The notes beneath the pieces were generated by a model. That model did no database searches. It was not told the DNA's origin and was given only the letters and a program-made list of their open reading frames with translations. A DNA stretch of 64,000 nucleotides from Strix aluco (taxonomy: Eukaryota; Chordata; Aves; Strigiformes; Strigidae). A program made the position numbers and the translations under genes. Positions 47,401 to 62,082 of the stretch are shown here, piece after piece. Positions within the stretch are counted from its first letter, which is position 1. Each line of letters starts with the position of its first letter. The stretch covers positions 19,971,764-20,035,763 of the forward strand of contig NC_133931.1 of assembly GCF_031877795.1 (NCBI RefSeq), given 5' to 3'.

Positions 47401-50400
47401 CCTGCATACAGAGGTCCTTGCTATGAACCATGCACTGTGAATCCCAAGGCGCTGTACAGTGGGCAGCTCTGTCTTGTGCACTGTGTTGGCTTTCATACTG
47501 GTTAAAAGATCAGTAAACCCTTCTGAAGTAGCATTTGATATTATTCCTTGCTCACTTTGTGTGCGTGGGATGTAAAAGCAATGAAAAAAATTGCACCCTA
47601 TGTTCTGTAGAAAGATTGTTGCTGTTTTTGTAATGTTACCTAATCTATTAGAATTTTCTAGATACTGAACTGAGGAACCCAAATCCGCTCAAATGTATTA
47701 CAAGACCTGGGAGAGTACCCTGAAGGTGGGATTGTGTTGGTAGATAATATACCTGTGCAGTCCTCTTAATAACATGACATATTTATGTGAAAAATTGTGA
47801 ATAGTTGAAGCAAAGTTGTAATGAGATCTCTTGAAAACTATCATTATGTACACTTTCATTTCAAGTCAAATATGAAATCTTTTTTTTTTTTCCTCAATAG
47901 CTGTTTCTGAGCAGATGTGACAATTTTGGTGTTCTATAGTTATCCCAGTAATTAGCTGATGATTGCTCAGCAAAGCAGCCAACAAATCAAGAATATACAG
48001 GGTACAGTGACTCATCTGAGAACATTTGCTGTGTGTTATATTTGATTGTTAATTCTTGGTTATATGATTGCTGTATGAAGTATTCAAGGTTTTATAACTA
48101 CAGAAAGGAGATAAAGTCTAAAATCTGGTTTTCAAAGGAAAGTATTTTCTTGGGTTCACATGGAGATGCTACTTCTCTCAAAATAAAGCCAACGAGGCCA
48201 AAATAGGAAGGAAACAGCTGCAGTAGTGACACTGTAAAGTTGCAGATGATAGTATGTGCTTGATTAGGCATTTAACTAGGAACTTTACATTCACCTAAGT
48301 CTAGTTTCAGCTTTGTTTGTAATATTTAACAGGTCCTGATAAATATTAATTGCTAAGATCTTCCAGGATATGATCACCTCCTCCTGAGCTGAACGAAGCT
48401 GGTGATGGGCTCAGTGACACACAGGTCTGCTCAACAAAGAACCTTGCACATACTCATCTTCGTGGCCTTGTTACACCTCACAGGCTGAAGGCTGGCATGT
48501 GAGGAGAATAAACGATCTTAAATGGATGGTCCTTTCTTCCCTCCCATTTTCTTCAGTGTGTCTACTTCCAATGGCCACCATGTATGTGAGATACTGTATT
48601 TGTGGACTCTTGGATTCCCTTAGAACTCACGGCAAAAGCTCACACTTTTTGGTGCTAGATATCATTATGTTAAATTGAATATGGGGGTCACATGGACTTG
48701 AAAATTTGAAGTTTTCAGTAAGAAAGGGAGTTAGTTCCTTTACTCTCATTTGTGTCTTTGAAAATCTTTCTTCTTAACTACTTGAGAAGTTTACTAAGCC
48801 TGGTGGTTTTTTGCATTTTAACTGCATTTCTCAGCGATAGAGGGATGAGTAAAGATAAATGAGCTTTCCCATGTTGCTTTCTTTTAGTTAGTCTCTGCTG
48901 TGAAGTTTTTGACTGACAATCCATATATGCATAAGTATGTGTGCAAGGTCAATGCAGCTATATTTTCCTAAATATCTCTTAAGCTTTACTTCCTTGCTGT
49001 TTGTTGCTTAGGCAGGCTGCTTTGCAAGAAGATAGTCACTTAAACCTTGAGCGGGCGCCCTGGTCCTTGCTTCTCGGGATCTTTTATTGTAACCCTGATC
49101 TTGAATTAAGGTGTATGAAAGGGATTTTGTAGGTTCATAATGAACTCCACTGAATTCAGGAACCACATGTAAGACTGAGGCCAAACTGCTTTGATCTGGA
49201 AGTCGAAAAGAGCATAAATAAAGAAAGGAAGATGGTAAAAGATGATGCTGTGTAAGAGGGCAGACTGTGGCACCAAGAGGAATAGTGAAGAAGGCAGTTT
49301 TTATTATAGAATGGAGATCAGCTGAGTTGGTTAGTTTCATGTGTGGGATTCTTTTTTAATATATTTTTTTATAGAATTAAATGTAAATTCCTTACTTGGG
49401 AATACTGTGGTTGAGTAGGGTTATGCATATGTGGCAGAGGATAGCAATGGATACATTTAAAAAAAAAAAGACAAACCATTCAAAATATCAGGAGATTTAC
49501 AGGAGAAGCACTTTTTCATTGACTTTAACAGCAGTTAAATTGTGTGTCCCTGACTTAGTGTCAAAGTTATTGACTCTTATCATATGAATCTTCTATTTGT
49601 TACAGTTAGCTGAAATACAGTTCTTGACATTGTTTCAGTTTTAGGTGCTGATGACAAAGTTTGTGCATCTTATAAATTGCATGCAATGTGTAGAACTCTT
49701 ATTAATTGGTGGTGGAAGTTACAATCCATATTTTAAATAAGTAGCATAATACAGCCATTCAGAATTACACCACAAAAAAGAGAGGAGTTTAATGGACTCC
49801 ATATGTCTGCTTTTAGAACTGGTTGAGTAAAACTTTGCTATACCACATAATGGTAAACCATCAGTGCTATAATGTCTTTGGGGTCTTTTAAGAACCTTCT
49901 TTATAGACACTCTTCTGACAAAGATTAATTCATTAATGGATTCAAGCCAACAATATTATGGTTTATATTGTTACAATAAGCAGGCATTAGTGTTGGTTGC
50001 GTTATCGCTTTAAATTCCTGAGAACTGAAATGTAATATCCCTGCCTTTGAGGAAAAACTCATTTTGAACAACAAGCAGCTTTTCAATATACCACTTGCAC
50101 TTTTAAAATGATTGTTTCAATGCATATCTTTGTAATTATTCTAAAAGAGGTTAAACTAAGAGTAGATGTATATAGGAAAATGTGGATATAGGATGCAGTC
50201 TTCTTGCATCAGTGGTAATTTTTTATACAGAAATGTTAATAACCAGTTCTTAAAAGTTTTTTCATGGCTAAGCATTTAAATAAAGCATCTCTATTCATAA
50301 TTTTTAAGAAACTAGTGCTTAGGTACTGATGGGTAGCTAGCCTAGGGACACATTATGTGAGTGGTCTGATTGGCTGCTCCTCCTTACCCCCCCAAAACCA

Positions 50401-51292
50401 GTGCTTACACTTGGGAGTATTTCCGAACCCACTGACCCTACATGCGTGCTGCCTGGCCTAGCCACTCCTTTCGTAGTGAAAATCAGATCACTGGATTCTA
50501 TATCAACATTCCTGTGGGGAGCATGTTAAAAAAATCTGTAGCAATCCTTCCTTCACTTCCACCCCTTAGACAAAGGCTGGTGAGGAATGTACGTACCCAC
50601 ATCATGTCAGAGGATGCATTGCTTCCCCATGCAAACCTAGCTGGGTCTGCTGCTATGTGGACCAAAACCTCAGAGTGGCAGTGAGTCATCTGCAAGAGGG
50701 GGGACAGAAACTATCAATGGACCCTGAGATGGGAATTCTGGACATTTTCATAAGTGTACCTTAATGGGACAAGCATGTTTTGGTAGAAAACAAAGACCAT
50801 GGCTCTATTAAAAGGGCATAGCCAGGAATCTAATCTTCTAGTTTGTCATTATTTGTCTTAAAATGACTTGTGCTTTTCGGAAGGGTGTGTTTAAGTGTGT
50901 GAGCAGATACAGGGGAATTATCGTATACTGTTGAAGTTCTTACAATGTTCTATCTAAGTGTGAAAAATAAAAACTTTACAAAAAAGCATATAACAATAGC
51001 CTTTTCAAAGACTTTTTGGAAAAACAAATAAATGTCAACCTTTCTATTACTTTCATTCAAATTTTTTTTCATATTGAATTATTCATTCCATGAGCTGTTT
51101 AGATTTGCTTAAAAAAGTAGACTGACTTTGAAAGGAGCTGTCTTACTACTTGTAGGTGTCCCCTTCAAAGTCATATTCAGAGCAATTAGTTCTTCTGTTC
51201 AAAGGAACATGCCCATATTCAGGTGGATCTCCCACTTCCATAGTCCACATGGATATTCACACTTCGTCTCAGGATTGTTGCCTGTGTCTCAG

Positions 51293-51425
51293 TGTGGTGG
51301 GCTGACCTTGCTTGGCTGCTAGATGCCCACCCAGCCACTCTCTCACTCCTCCTCAACAAGACGGGGGAAAAATAAGATGAAAAAGCTCACAGGTCAAGAT
51401 AAAGACAGGGAGATCACTTACCAAA
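51293..51425 (+). mobile_element. LTR-type repeat fragment in RSPO2 intron 1
   Basis: The sequence TGTGGTGGGCTGACCTTG, then CCCACCCAGCCACTCTCTCA and GACAGGGAGATCACTTACCA, matches a repeat I remember as widespread in neoavian genomes, with an LTR-like TG start. About 130 bp remain, in sense with RSPO2, with no internal coding sequence. The family is not named here. Confidence 0.68.
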
Positions 51426-52009
51426 CTAAGTGTTTGCTATATGGGAGTAACTGTGGAGTAACATTTTTAACTCCTGGAGAGACAGAAAAGGAAGATGGAT
51501 CATCCTCTTGAGTGGCATCACAGCATTACCTCATAATGAAGTAAACCAGTTTCATCAAAACTTACTGGAATTGCTGATATTTCTATAAAGCAAGGGAGAT
51601 AAAGCAGAAAAATGAAAGTCCTCTGTTGTCTGTAAAGTCATTCCTGCATTTCAAGGCTGTTAGAGAAACTGACTGCAAACTTAGGCAGACACCACTTCTT
51701 CTATTTTTCCTTTACAGATTTTTTTTTTCTTAAGAAAAGAAAGAAATCCCATTGTTTGCTCTTTTAATTATCACAGGAATCCAGGACCTGGGTATTTGGG
51801 AATCCCATTCTCCCATGTCTTAAGTGTTGGCAGTACAACCTTTTGGAGGCTCTGCTGTTTGGCATCAGCCCTTTTCTGAGTGGTAACTGGAACTAATTAA
51901 TCTACCAGTGCTCGTCCACCCATGCATTTCACCAGAAAATCAGATTGCTGCTGGAAGGAAGGGAATGATATAGCTGTCAGAAGAAAAGGAGAGCTGTCAT
52001 GTCATGGCA

Positions 52010-52570
52010 GTTTATTTTTAAGTCCTTATTTCTGTTTTCGTAAAAGGGTGATAATTAATTAATTTAGTTGCTCATCAGCCCACAGTTTTTGATAAAGAGG
52101 TAGTTATTGTAGAAGCAAACATCCGTTCGTTATTTCAGATGTTGGGATTTAATACATGCTCGCAGTTACCTTCTGCACATATGTAATACATTCTAGCTTT
52201 TTATAAGGCTGTTGGTTACAAATAGCTTTGAAATAACTACCATGCCTTCCAGCTATGAAATCCCATAATAATTATTCATTATATCACCATCATTTTTATT
52301 ATGCTAAAAGGGATTCCTCCACACCCCCTCCCACAGCAGAATAATGTTGTAGAAGGGATTTCATTTGCCCACATTAATTCAGGATTGTTCAACACCACAA
52401 TACAGCTATATCATCTTTGTTTTAGGGGAAACTGAATGGAGCGAGACAGCCGTTCCATGAAACTTCAGTAATTGGATTCATGTTTAAATAACGTGTGGGC
52501 AAAAAAACCCTTCAGCTTCCTAGCTTAATTCTTTTTATTATCTGCATGTAATCTGAGTAGGTTCTAACTA
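52010..52570. promoter_or_regulatory. TAATTA-rich block, candidate conserved enhancer
   Basis: An AT-rich, repeat-free block in RSPO2 intron 1 containing GATAATTAATTAATTTAG near 52050. Further TAAT cores (TTAATTC, ATAATTATTCATTAT, GTAATTGG) are spread over about 500 bp. The pattern is typical of homeodomain-bound conserved non-coding elements near developmental genes. Conservation cannot be tested from one sequence. Confidence 0.3.
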
Positions 52571-54994
52571 GAAGTTCTCTAAGAATTAGGCTAGCTGGCT
52601 TTATAGCTATAATTTAGGCATAGTTATACATACCTCTGACAATTCCCACTTCCTGTTACATATTCAGAACATAAAAGACAAGGATGTTGAGATGGTAATT
52701 TGTTTCTGAAAATGAATTCTGATTCTTTTAACCCTTCTTCCCCCAAATTGTAAAAGTATTTCTGGAGCTTAGGGCCATTGATTTGTGTTTGGTTTTGTTT
52801 TTTTCTCTTTTACATTTAAGACTACCAGAAAAAGTCTGATTTTAACTTAATTTTAATGTGGTATATGCTGTTATAACATCCAACTGCTTAAACATATTTT
52901 AGGCTTTAAAATGCATTCATTTAAACTGCTTTGGTTCCTAAGCATCTGATTTAGATACTTGTGCATTCACTTCTTAAATAAAGTGAAAGCATATTGTGTC
53001 ATACAAGATTTTTTTTCTTCATTATCTGATCCTTATGCATTTGAACTTGGGCTTCTGTGACAAAGACACAGTTGTTTGTCTGCTGATTGAATTTAACAAG
53101 AAGCTGGTGTTCTCTAAGTACAAGTGCCTCATTTCCTAAAGCATAACAGTACAGTAATGCTAAATGCACATACGTACAAAAAAGCATTAAACCCCACAAA
53201 ATCCCCTTAAATCTCAAAGTTGGAAGTTTAGCTACTGAAAGGTAATGTTCTGAAATTAAAGCCAAAAGTAATTTTCTTATGTGGGTAAGGAGTTTTATAT
53301 GTAATAAATAAGCTGTCATAAAAGGGTTCTTCAGAGGCAACTTCAAGGAGATGGTATGAATTCATGTGCATTGAGTGATCATGGTCCCCAGCCAAATGTA
53401 CAGCAAAAAGATATCTTCAAACCTCTTATGAAATAATAGGCAAAATAACCCTCATTTTACTGCAGTTGCTCAGTTCTTTCTGTTGGATATTTATGTAAAT
53501 GATGTATTTTTGGAGCTGCTGCCTAGTAAATGGATACTACTGGCAAGCATCTGTCTGCCTACTCCAGAAGTGTAACACCCTTGCATCATGTAGGTTGTTA
53601 TAGCAAACAGTACAAGAATGTCATACATTAAAGTTTATAAAGGGACCCATTTCACTTAGTTTTAGCCATCTGAAGGTTAGATTCAGTCTGACCTAGCTAT
53701 GAGTCAGTGAAACGAAATGGGCATCTCAGCAGGGATGTTCAGCCCACTTAACTTTTAGGTTCTTCCGTAGTCAGTGAAAGAGGACAAGCATCTCCAGAGG
53801 GTAATTTGTCTTCTCCCAAGGGTCTGACCTAAGAGTGAATCCTTAAGGTTTTAGCTGGTGAAGTAAGGTGAGGTGAATTCCATCCCTAACTTGCTAAATA
53901 TTGTAGCTTGTTACTAGGGCGTACTTGTTTATGACTTGAGAATGATCCAGGATGTCTGTGGTGGAAATTAAATCACATTTGTTATGCACTTTAGTGAATC
54001 AGAGCATTTGTTTTAATGTAGTTGAGCAAAGCAACATTTTGAACTGTGAATTTGTTAAAAGAAACACCTTTGTCAAGACTCAGAGTCCCTGCAGGTGGGC
54101 TCTGGTCTGGGAAGTTCTGGTAGAGTCAGATGACGGAAGTTTCAGTGAATATTTTGAAACATCTTTCCATTATGGAATGATAGTAGAAGGGGTTATGGTA
54201 GAAAACGCTTTTAAGATGAAACTTAAAAGGCTTATGACAAGTATTTTACATTGTACAGTCTGCACAGGTCCCTTCCTGTTCTTCATTCCTGTATTTTCAA
54301 AACCTTGACTTCACAAAAGTAGATTGGAGTCAATACATCCCGCAAAACCTTCGTGTGCACAAAGCTAACACAGTTCCTATGGGTGACATCCCTAGTCTCA
54401 CATCCCTGTCAATGAGTTGATGGAAATACTTACCAAGTAAAGAAATCTGCTTGTCTTCAATTCTGTTAAAGCAGCTTAAAAATTGAAACTTTTTCAGCAG
54501 TAGTGTTTGTGGAGAGTCTTGCCATGGTATGTTGAATTTCAGGATTGCCTAGAAAGCACGTTAGGATGTTCTGCCAAGCTGCTAATCTTGGTATGTCCAC
54601 TTGCACAGCAATATTAACCTCGCCATAGTATTCTGTATGTGCAAATAGGTTATTGTTTTCCTCTGGTTCCTGTCTGGCTCTGCATAGTTACCATTCTAGG
54701 CTTTTTTTTTGGTGTTGGGGGGGTGGAGTGGTGGTTTGGCTCTTAAATTGTTTTTCTTTTTGGCACTGGTGCTTGACTGGTTTCTGCCTTCTGTTTAATT
54801 CCTAAATATTTTTTTTCTTTGCATTGTAGTTACTGATCTTTATCTCTAATACTTACATTTGTGGTGATGTGTTTGTTTTAGAGTTTCCACAATGTGCTAT
54901 AATTTGTTCTTTGTATTGTCTCATATGTTTACTTACTGACTTGGAGAGCAAAGAGGAAAAAAGAAACAAAAAACTAAAAAGGAAAAAATATATA

Positions 54995-55010
54995 TTTTTT
55001 TTTTTTTTTT
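54995..55010. repeat. Poly(T) tract, T16
   Basis: T16 directly following a purine/A-rich stretch and TATATA, giving an A-rich to T-rich transition over about 60 bp. Confidence 0.9.
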
Positions 55011-56742
55011 CAAAATTTGTAGTCAACACAAAATACACTGTAGAAAACACAGTTGTTTCAACAGTCTCTCAAAGCTGAGACCTGGGTAAAGTTTATAGTT
55101 TCAATGAGACTCGGGGGAACATACATTTTCTGCCAACTCTAAAAAGACTTGAAAATGTGTTGAAATCTTATATGTATTGTATTTGTTTTGTCTGTGTAGG
55201 CAAGTGCTTCTGTGTGGCCCCTGCTTTTCTTGATATTCTCTACAGCTGACCTTGTAGGTGGGTTTTATGTCTCCGGTGTCGATCAAAGGGAGTTTGTAAA
55301 GTGCTTTTTAAAAGTGCTTTAAGAGTTAGTCTGACTCATGTTTCATGGGTTTGAAGGATTTATTGAAAATATGTTCAGCAAATTAATTTTTATTTCTATA
55401 AGGAATTTGAATTCAGTTTCTTGAGTTTAGATTTTTTTCCCCTTCCTACTACAAAAAAATAAGGTTTTGCTATGGTACTTATGTATTATTTAAGTAGAAA
55501 ACAGAGAATCCCCATTTTATAACTGAGTGTGTAATTTTTCTCATGGTAAAGTTACTCGCCATGTGCAGGTGAAAATCCTTGACTTGTATGCACCTGTATG
55601 TTAAGGTAGGATTTTTAGTGGTATGTATGGTTTTGTAACTTCTAACACCTCATTAGATTCATTACTTCATTTGTGCTTGTCCTATTTTATTTTTTTTTCC
55701 TTCACTATTAGTCTTTTTATTCCAGTTCCACAAACACTTATTACTACTGTTAGCCTAGACTTGGTGCAACTAGGGAAGGGTTAGGGTATTCTGCTGTGCT
55801 GCTTCAGCTGGCAAGGAGAGAACAGGTTTGCTATTTGATGTCAAGTGAAAGAATAGTACTTGATCTCTGGGACATGGCTTGATTGATTGATTTATTGTCC
55901 CAAGCATGCTTGTTTGGTACTACATATTGTCTAGACACCCCTGTCATTTCACTTTGAAAGTTACTTTACATACTCGTGTTTCCAAACAAATTCAAATCTG
56001 TACAGATGTAACTGATTTTAAATTCTGGTCAAACGAGGGTGGTTTCAAGACCAGTGGAAGTAAGGAGTATCAATATACTCTCCATTCTGACTGTGGTACA
56101 ACTATTTTGATACAGTTGCTTAGCGAGGTGGATTAAGCTGGTAATGGATTCCTATCACTGCAAGTGGAGCTGAGCAGAATTCAGCCTCGTCTGTCCATGA
56201 TGGGGTCTTCTTTGGAAAGGTTCTGTCCTTAGGCTGTGGAAACACTCTGCACATTAAGTATGTAAAGATGGGAGATCTCACAAGAACATACTTGAAACTG
56301 CACCACATTTGTAAACAGATGTTATTTTGTGGTTTATAAAGATTAGTTTATTTTTTTTCTCCAGCTGTATGCCAGAGTCTTACATTTGTGCACTTTCTGG
56401 ATATGGTCAGAGGTTGATGTATCGGTTTAGCAAAAGCCAGTCTGTTCTCTCATGTATTTGTGCCTAGTGTTGCCAAAGACACTTAGATACATTTGGATGA
56501 GCTTTTTCTCTTTTGGATGCATTTTTATTTGTTTTGACACATGATATTTTGGGATCACATGTGTCTGCAAGAGCAGCAGCCATAAGGAGATGAGACTAGT
56601 TTAAATAGTTCAAAGACTGAACTGATACAGTAATTGCTTTTTTATTTAATCATCATCTCTATTTGAGAGAGGGGAAATTTGAGACAGAAGTGATTTGGGG
56701 GATTGCAGTAGGAGTCGATGTCAGTCTAAGCTGATGTCTGCC

Positions 56743-56756
56743 TTTTTTTTTTTTTT
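56743..56756. repeat. Poly(T) tract, T14
   Basis: Uninterrupted run of 14 T. Confidence 0.95.
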
Positions 56757-56848
56757 GTCTTTAGTCATACTGAGTCATGGTCTCTTCTTTTCCTAGAAGA
56801 GCACTTCTCTGATAGTAAATGGTGGAGCTGTTCAGCTACAGAGATTGA

Positions 56849-56875
56849 GTGTGTGTGTGTGTATGTGTGTGTGTA
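56849..56875. repeat. (TG)n microsatellite
   Basis: About 13 TG units with one TA interruption; likely polymorphic in length. Confidence 0.9.
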
Positions 56876-59800
56876 TAGCTTTCCTTTCTGGACATTGTTT
56901 AATGAAGTTTATATTAATTCCTGTTTCTAAGGACAGGTACTTTTTCTCACAGTCTCTTGCATTGCAGTGTCGAAACGTTCCTACCAGCAGGTGGAGAACT
57001 ATTAAAAAAGGCAAATCGACCGGATGATCACTCCTCTTTATGAAGCATGACCTTTTCAGAGGTTTTCAGAATACCTCACTTAATTTTTCCTGTTCTAAAT
57101 TCCCCTTCAGCATATCCCGTTAATTTCTGTTGGCTGGACTGTGTATGCAGAAAAGGGCATTTGGAGGGAGATTTCCTGAGCTGCAGGAACCTTAGAGGAA
57201 AAGCTGATGAATGGGTAGAGATGTTACAGCTGCCCAGCAGGACTCCAGTAACACTTTCTATGCCTGGAAGAGCCTGGCAACTCCCTGCCTTTCCAGCTGA
57301 GTGCCACCGTGGGAATCTTCTCCATAGGGATGAAGAACCTCCGAGATTTCTCCGAGCCCCGCTAAATGTGATCTATCCCTTTGTGTACATCAAACTTGAC
57401 AATTCCTACTGCTAAGTGAGAGGAAAGGTTTGGGATTAGCACATTTGCAGTTTGATAGTTTCAGCCTTTCTGATCTGGTTCCAAAAAGGTTTTTTTTAGT
57501 CTTGTATTTTGAGGATTTTACAGGTAACGTACTACAGGAGATCTGATGGTCAGGTTTTCATTTAGCCTAAGGTGGTCCAGTCTTAACCACTGGGCATGTG
57601 AACTAGATGTCAGTTTTGGGTTTCTTCTTGGGAGACAGGAGCAGCAGAAGCTCAGGGCAACCTCGAGCTGCATTGGAGACCAACCTTGTCCACTCCTGTG
57701 TCCTTTCCTCCTCTGATAAACAGCAGCTTGCAGTTCTGCTGACTCTTCTTTCTTCCACACTTGAAGAAAACTGCAGTGCTCAGGTTTCTCCAAGGCCGTG
57801 ATGTTGCGGGGAGGCAGATGCGCCCAGCCCAGCTGTGTGAGAGTCAGCTGGCTGGGCTGTGCTGGCTGTCTTGCCTCCTCCAGGGAAAAGGCACTGGGCC
57901 AGATTCAGTTTGTTAACTTCCAGCTGGATTTTACTCACTAGTCTGTCCCAGCAGCATGCAGAACTGGCAGCTGACATCTGGGAGGTAAGCATGGAATTGC
58001 AAACTGTTAGAGAACAGAAGAAATTTGAAGCATCTCTTAAAGCATTGACTGGATTTTCACAGTATGCAAAATTTATCCAATAATCAGTTGCCAATTCTGC
58101 ATCTGCAACTGGGATAGGTAAGACTTGAAACCAGCCAGCACTGTGATACAAAGTATTAACAAATTCCTTTGCTGGCTTTACCTTGATGTTTATTTTCTCT
58201 TCCCTTTCCCATGAGAGCTTTGTTCTACATCCACTCCCTCTGCGCACCACCTTCTTCAAGAACCTTTCCTTGAAGCCTGAGGAAGTGGTTTAACATTGGA
58301 TACAGACGCATGCATGCAGACACACACAAGCGTAACATCCCATCGTTAGAAAAGGAGTGTGACTTCCTGTACACAGCAGGATTGGTGGGGGTGGGAATGG
58401 CACAGTTGCTAAAAGGCAAACAGCAGAAAGGCAATCCCCAAAGTATATAAAATTCCTATAATTTAAATGACTAAATCAGCTGAATGCTCCACTGGTTCAG
58501 TACAGAGTCTAAATGTCTAACCTGCAGTCTTCTGACAACCAAACTTGGACTGTGGAGGCAAACAAAAAGAACAGGGAGATGGGTAGTGAAAGAAGATAGT
58601 AGGAATGGTTTTAAGCATCTCACTACTCAAAACTAATTTCCATTTTACTCTTACCTAGAAATAAAGATGGGGAGCCTAGCTGCAGCATACAGAATTTCTT
58701 TGTTGAAATGTAACCTAGGTTTCCTTGTTACTGTCTCTCTGCTTCTATTTGTTAATATGCATCTCATACAGTAAAGAACTGAATAGCTCAAGTCAAATGC
58801 ATCCTGGCCTGGAGTAAGGTTGCTTGCATTACTTTTTCCTCTGATAAAAGAGGTGGAATAACATGAAAATAGTGTGAATGTGATGGACTAATTTTCCTTT
58901 TTGAACCTTTTCTTGTCTGTAATTCCCCCATACGTGTTCTCCCTGTGTAAAACTGTGTTGCACTCTAATCTCCTTGCAAACTTGTTGAAATTCCTTCTGC
59001 ATGCCTTAATGATCCTACATGCCCTCAGACCAGCCTAGCTTCTGGCCCTCTGGGTTGATGTGACACACTTCTCTGCTACAGAGCACAATTAATTAGATAC
59101 TTGGACATGTAAACACTTGAGCATATTGGTTCCTAGCTGGGGTGTTCCTAATTCTCTCTGCACCTAATTAGAGAATGTAGGCCTTTCCACAGGGGTCCAT
59201 GCCATGCTAGGTGGTTGTACAGGGGCTGCAGGAGGATCTGGTAAGACAGCATTTGGTTGGAACTTCCCTTTATGAGGAAAGGAAAAGTATAATCTGATGG
59301 TACGACAAAGAGTCTTCTGATGACCAGTTGAAGGCCTTAGAGGTCTTTGTCCCTGCAGCGAACTCTAGTGGTACCTCTGCTATCAGTAGGAACAAAGCTA
59401 TGAGAAAGACCACATTCATGTTTAAATAGAAAGGGAAAGGGAGATACCAGATTGATCACAATCGGCTGGATCAAGCCAGAAAAACACTTCAGCCTACTTC
59501 TTGCTTCTCCATGAACTATTTATGGGGAAGAAGTACATTCTTGAAAGGAAGTGGCATTGAAACTACCATCTGTTTATTTGAGACCCCTTCTGAGCCTCAT
59601 GGTGGTGCAGACTTCTAAGAGCACCACTTGGACTGAAGGAGTTATGACAAGCCTTTCTTTCTCTCCTAATCACTACATTCTCTAAAAAGACTGGCCCAGT
59701 AAACATGTATTGTTCTGTATTCCTTTTCTTCTGTGTTTTTGTGTATGATAAACTAAATTTTACCCTTAGATAACCTTGTGTGCCTACAAAATTTTATTTA

Positions 59801-62082
59801 GATGTCCACGTTCCTAAAAATAGTACATGAATGAAGTGTTCCAAGCAGCAAACCGCAGCTTCCTGAGGTAGCAGTGGCTGTAGTGCAGTTTCTAGTTCAA
59901 AGATTTTGTTTTATAAGTGATATAACATTGCAGAGTCTACATCCAGTTTTACGGCATTGCTTTGCTGTGCACTTTTTGTTTGTGTTCCTTTAATGATACT
60001 GGGATGCAAAGCATGTGTCGTGAGTTGGCTAATATAACAGAAGATGGCTAAGGCATATGTTTTGTGGTATGTGTGCCCACTCCACCACTTGACAAGGCTG
60101 TTTAACCTATAGGTTGTTTCTAGCCTTCAATGATCAAAATACTGCCCACGTTTTAGTCATATATTTTACCACTTATGTACTGAAAGTGCACTCACTTTCG
60201 CAGAATTTAAGATTGAAAGTTCAGGTTTAGTACTCTGACTCTTGGTAAAAATTGTTTTCCTGGTGTCTAAAGCCCTGCTTGCTCAAACAAACTCTTTGGT
60301 AAAAAGGGATCTGGCTGGGATTCGGTTGCCAAATGTGTTTAGAAAAGGCATCGTAAATGATAAATAATGATTTCAAGTTCATTTGTCTGGGACAAATCCA
60401 AGCTTGATATGTGTTATGTTCCAAAATTAATTCAGCAAAATAGGGTGGGGGGAAGTAGAGGGGGGAGAGTGAAATGGTCATTTAGCAATACCAAAGTACT
60501 TAATTTTCTTGACAAAGTTCTTAATATTTTAAAACATTTCCATCTTTTGGACAGAAACCATACACTGTCTAATGACTGGCAATAAAACTAAGCAAAAGAT
60601 TTAAGACCTATGAATGTTACAGTTGGAGGAAACTATAATTAAGGCTGGCAAGACTGTGTTTCCTTAAGGAAACAGAGAGCTCAGACAGCTTTTAAAAGGA
60701 GATGGTAATTATTTTTCCCACTGAACTTCTATGTATTGATAAATGCATGTTCCTCAGTCTTCAGCCAGTAAGTTAAGCAGTAAAGTATATCCTAAGTAAC
60801 TTCTTAATTTCTGTTTCCCAGTGTGCTGTTTAAACTCTTAAAACAATTTATCTAGTAATAGTTTCTTCTGATTGTAAATCAGTATTCTTCAATTCTGTAT
60901 CTTATATCTTCTGCTGAGGGAAAGAGAGGTGTAGAATAAAGTCAAATTTAATGGGTATGGCTAAAAAGTAAGGCAGTTCTAAAATACTTCACTCTCTATG
61001 TATTTTGCATGCACTCTTTTGTAGCCTGTCTGCTTCCAGTGAGCCGGGGAGACTCTATTACTACTGAATACAATAGCAGGAAGATTGCTCATCATAAAAT
61101 AAATGTGGGTGCACAGAAGTATTGCCAGTCAGCAGGTCATTACATGTCACCAAGTCTGGACCATCTTGGAATCACTTCAGAAACCAGTAGCGTATTTATA
61201 AATCCTTAATCTGGTGGGCTTCCCTTCCATAGCCAGGAAAGATGCTGCGGAGGCTGAAGCTGGGAGTGGTGTTTGCTGCAGCTCCTGAGCTCTGGGGCTC
61301 TCACTTTACCATGATGTTCCAGTGCTGTCAGGACTTTGGCTGCCCTGGTAGCTTCCCAGGCACTGTGGGAAGAGCAGTCTGGCATGCCTTGGTGCTTGTC
61401 ACTGCGGGCTTCCCCTTAGTCCACTAAATACTGTGGAAGGGCATGAGTAGCTGGGAAGCCCTGGGGATGCTGGTTCCCAAGGGCCTGTGCTCCTGCTCCT
61501 GGCACAATGAAATACTCTTGTCAGGTGGGCAGCACCAGAACTTGGCTTATCTTTGAATTATTTATTCCTACTTTATTCTCCGTGGGAATGAAGACTGATT
61601 TTGAAAGAGCAAGGTCTTCTATGAAGTGGGATTTCATTTTCCATACATCCCTGCAAATGAGAAAGACCATTTTGTGCCAAGGGATTTTGAATTATTAGGT
61701 AGATTCAGATGAAGAGCTGTATAGTTAGGGAACAGCATACTTTACCTATATGTGGAAAGTCATCATACGAGTGGTGGTGTGGAAGTATAGCATGACATAC
61801 AAAATTCCCTTCTACTTCATATCATTTTTCTAATCAATTCCCTTTTTCACGATTGTTATTAAATTGGTAAATTAGTTGTTGTTTGAAGAGTCAAGCATTT
61901 GTGGTGATTTTATTTGACTTTTGATGAGGCAGATTTCATGGTTCTGACATATAACCAGAGTGAGTTTGTGTAACCAGATCATTTTGCATGTGAGTGAGTT
62001 TGTCTTTGAGTCAACTTCATAAGAAAGTGGTTGTCCCCTGTTAGAACTGTCTACAGATAAATTGGTTGCTGCAGAGCTATGA

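Larger units (their letters stand above)
39191..51292 (+). other. RSPO2 intron 1, unique sequence with MIR-like relics
   Basis: Twelve kilobases with poly(T) tracts, two MIR-like relics (42.14 and 44.24 kb) and a small TTAATTAATTA cluster at 46.32-46.35 kb. Otherwise nothing recognised. Confidence 0.5.
51426..62082 (+). other. RSPO2 intron 1, unique sequence
   Basis: Contains the TAATTA-rich block (52.0-52.57 kb), two poly(T) tracts and a (TG)n run. No exon or further transposon recognised. Confidence 0.5.
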
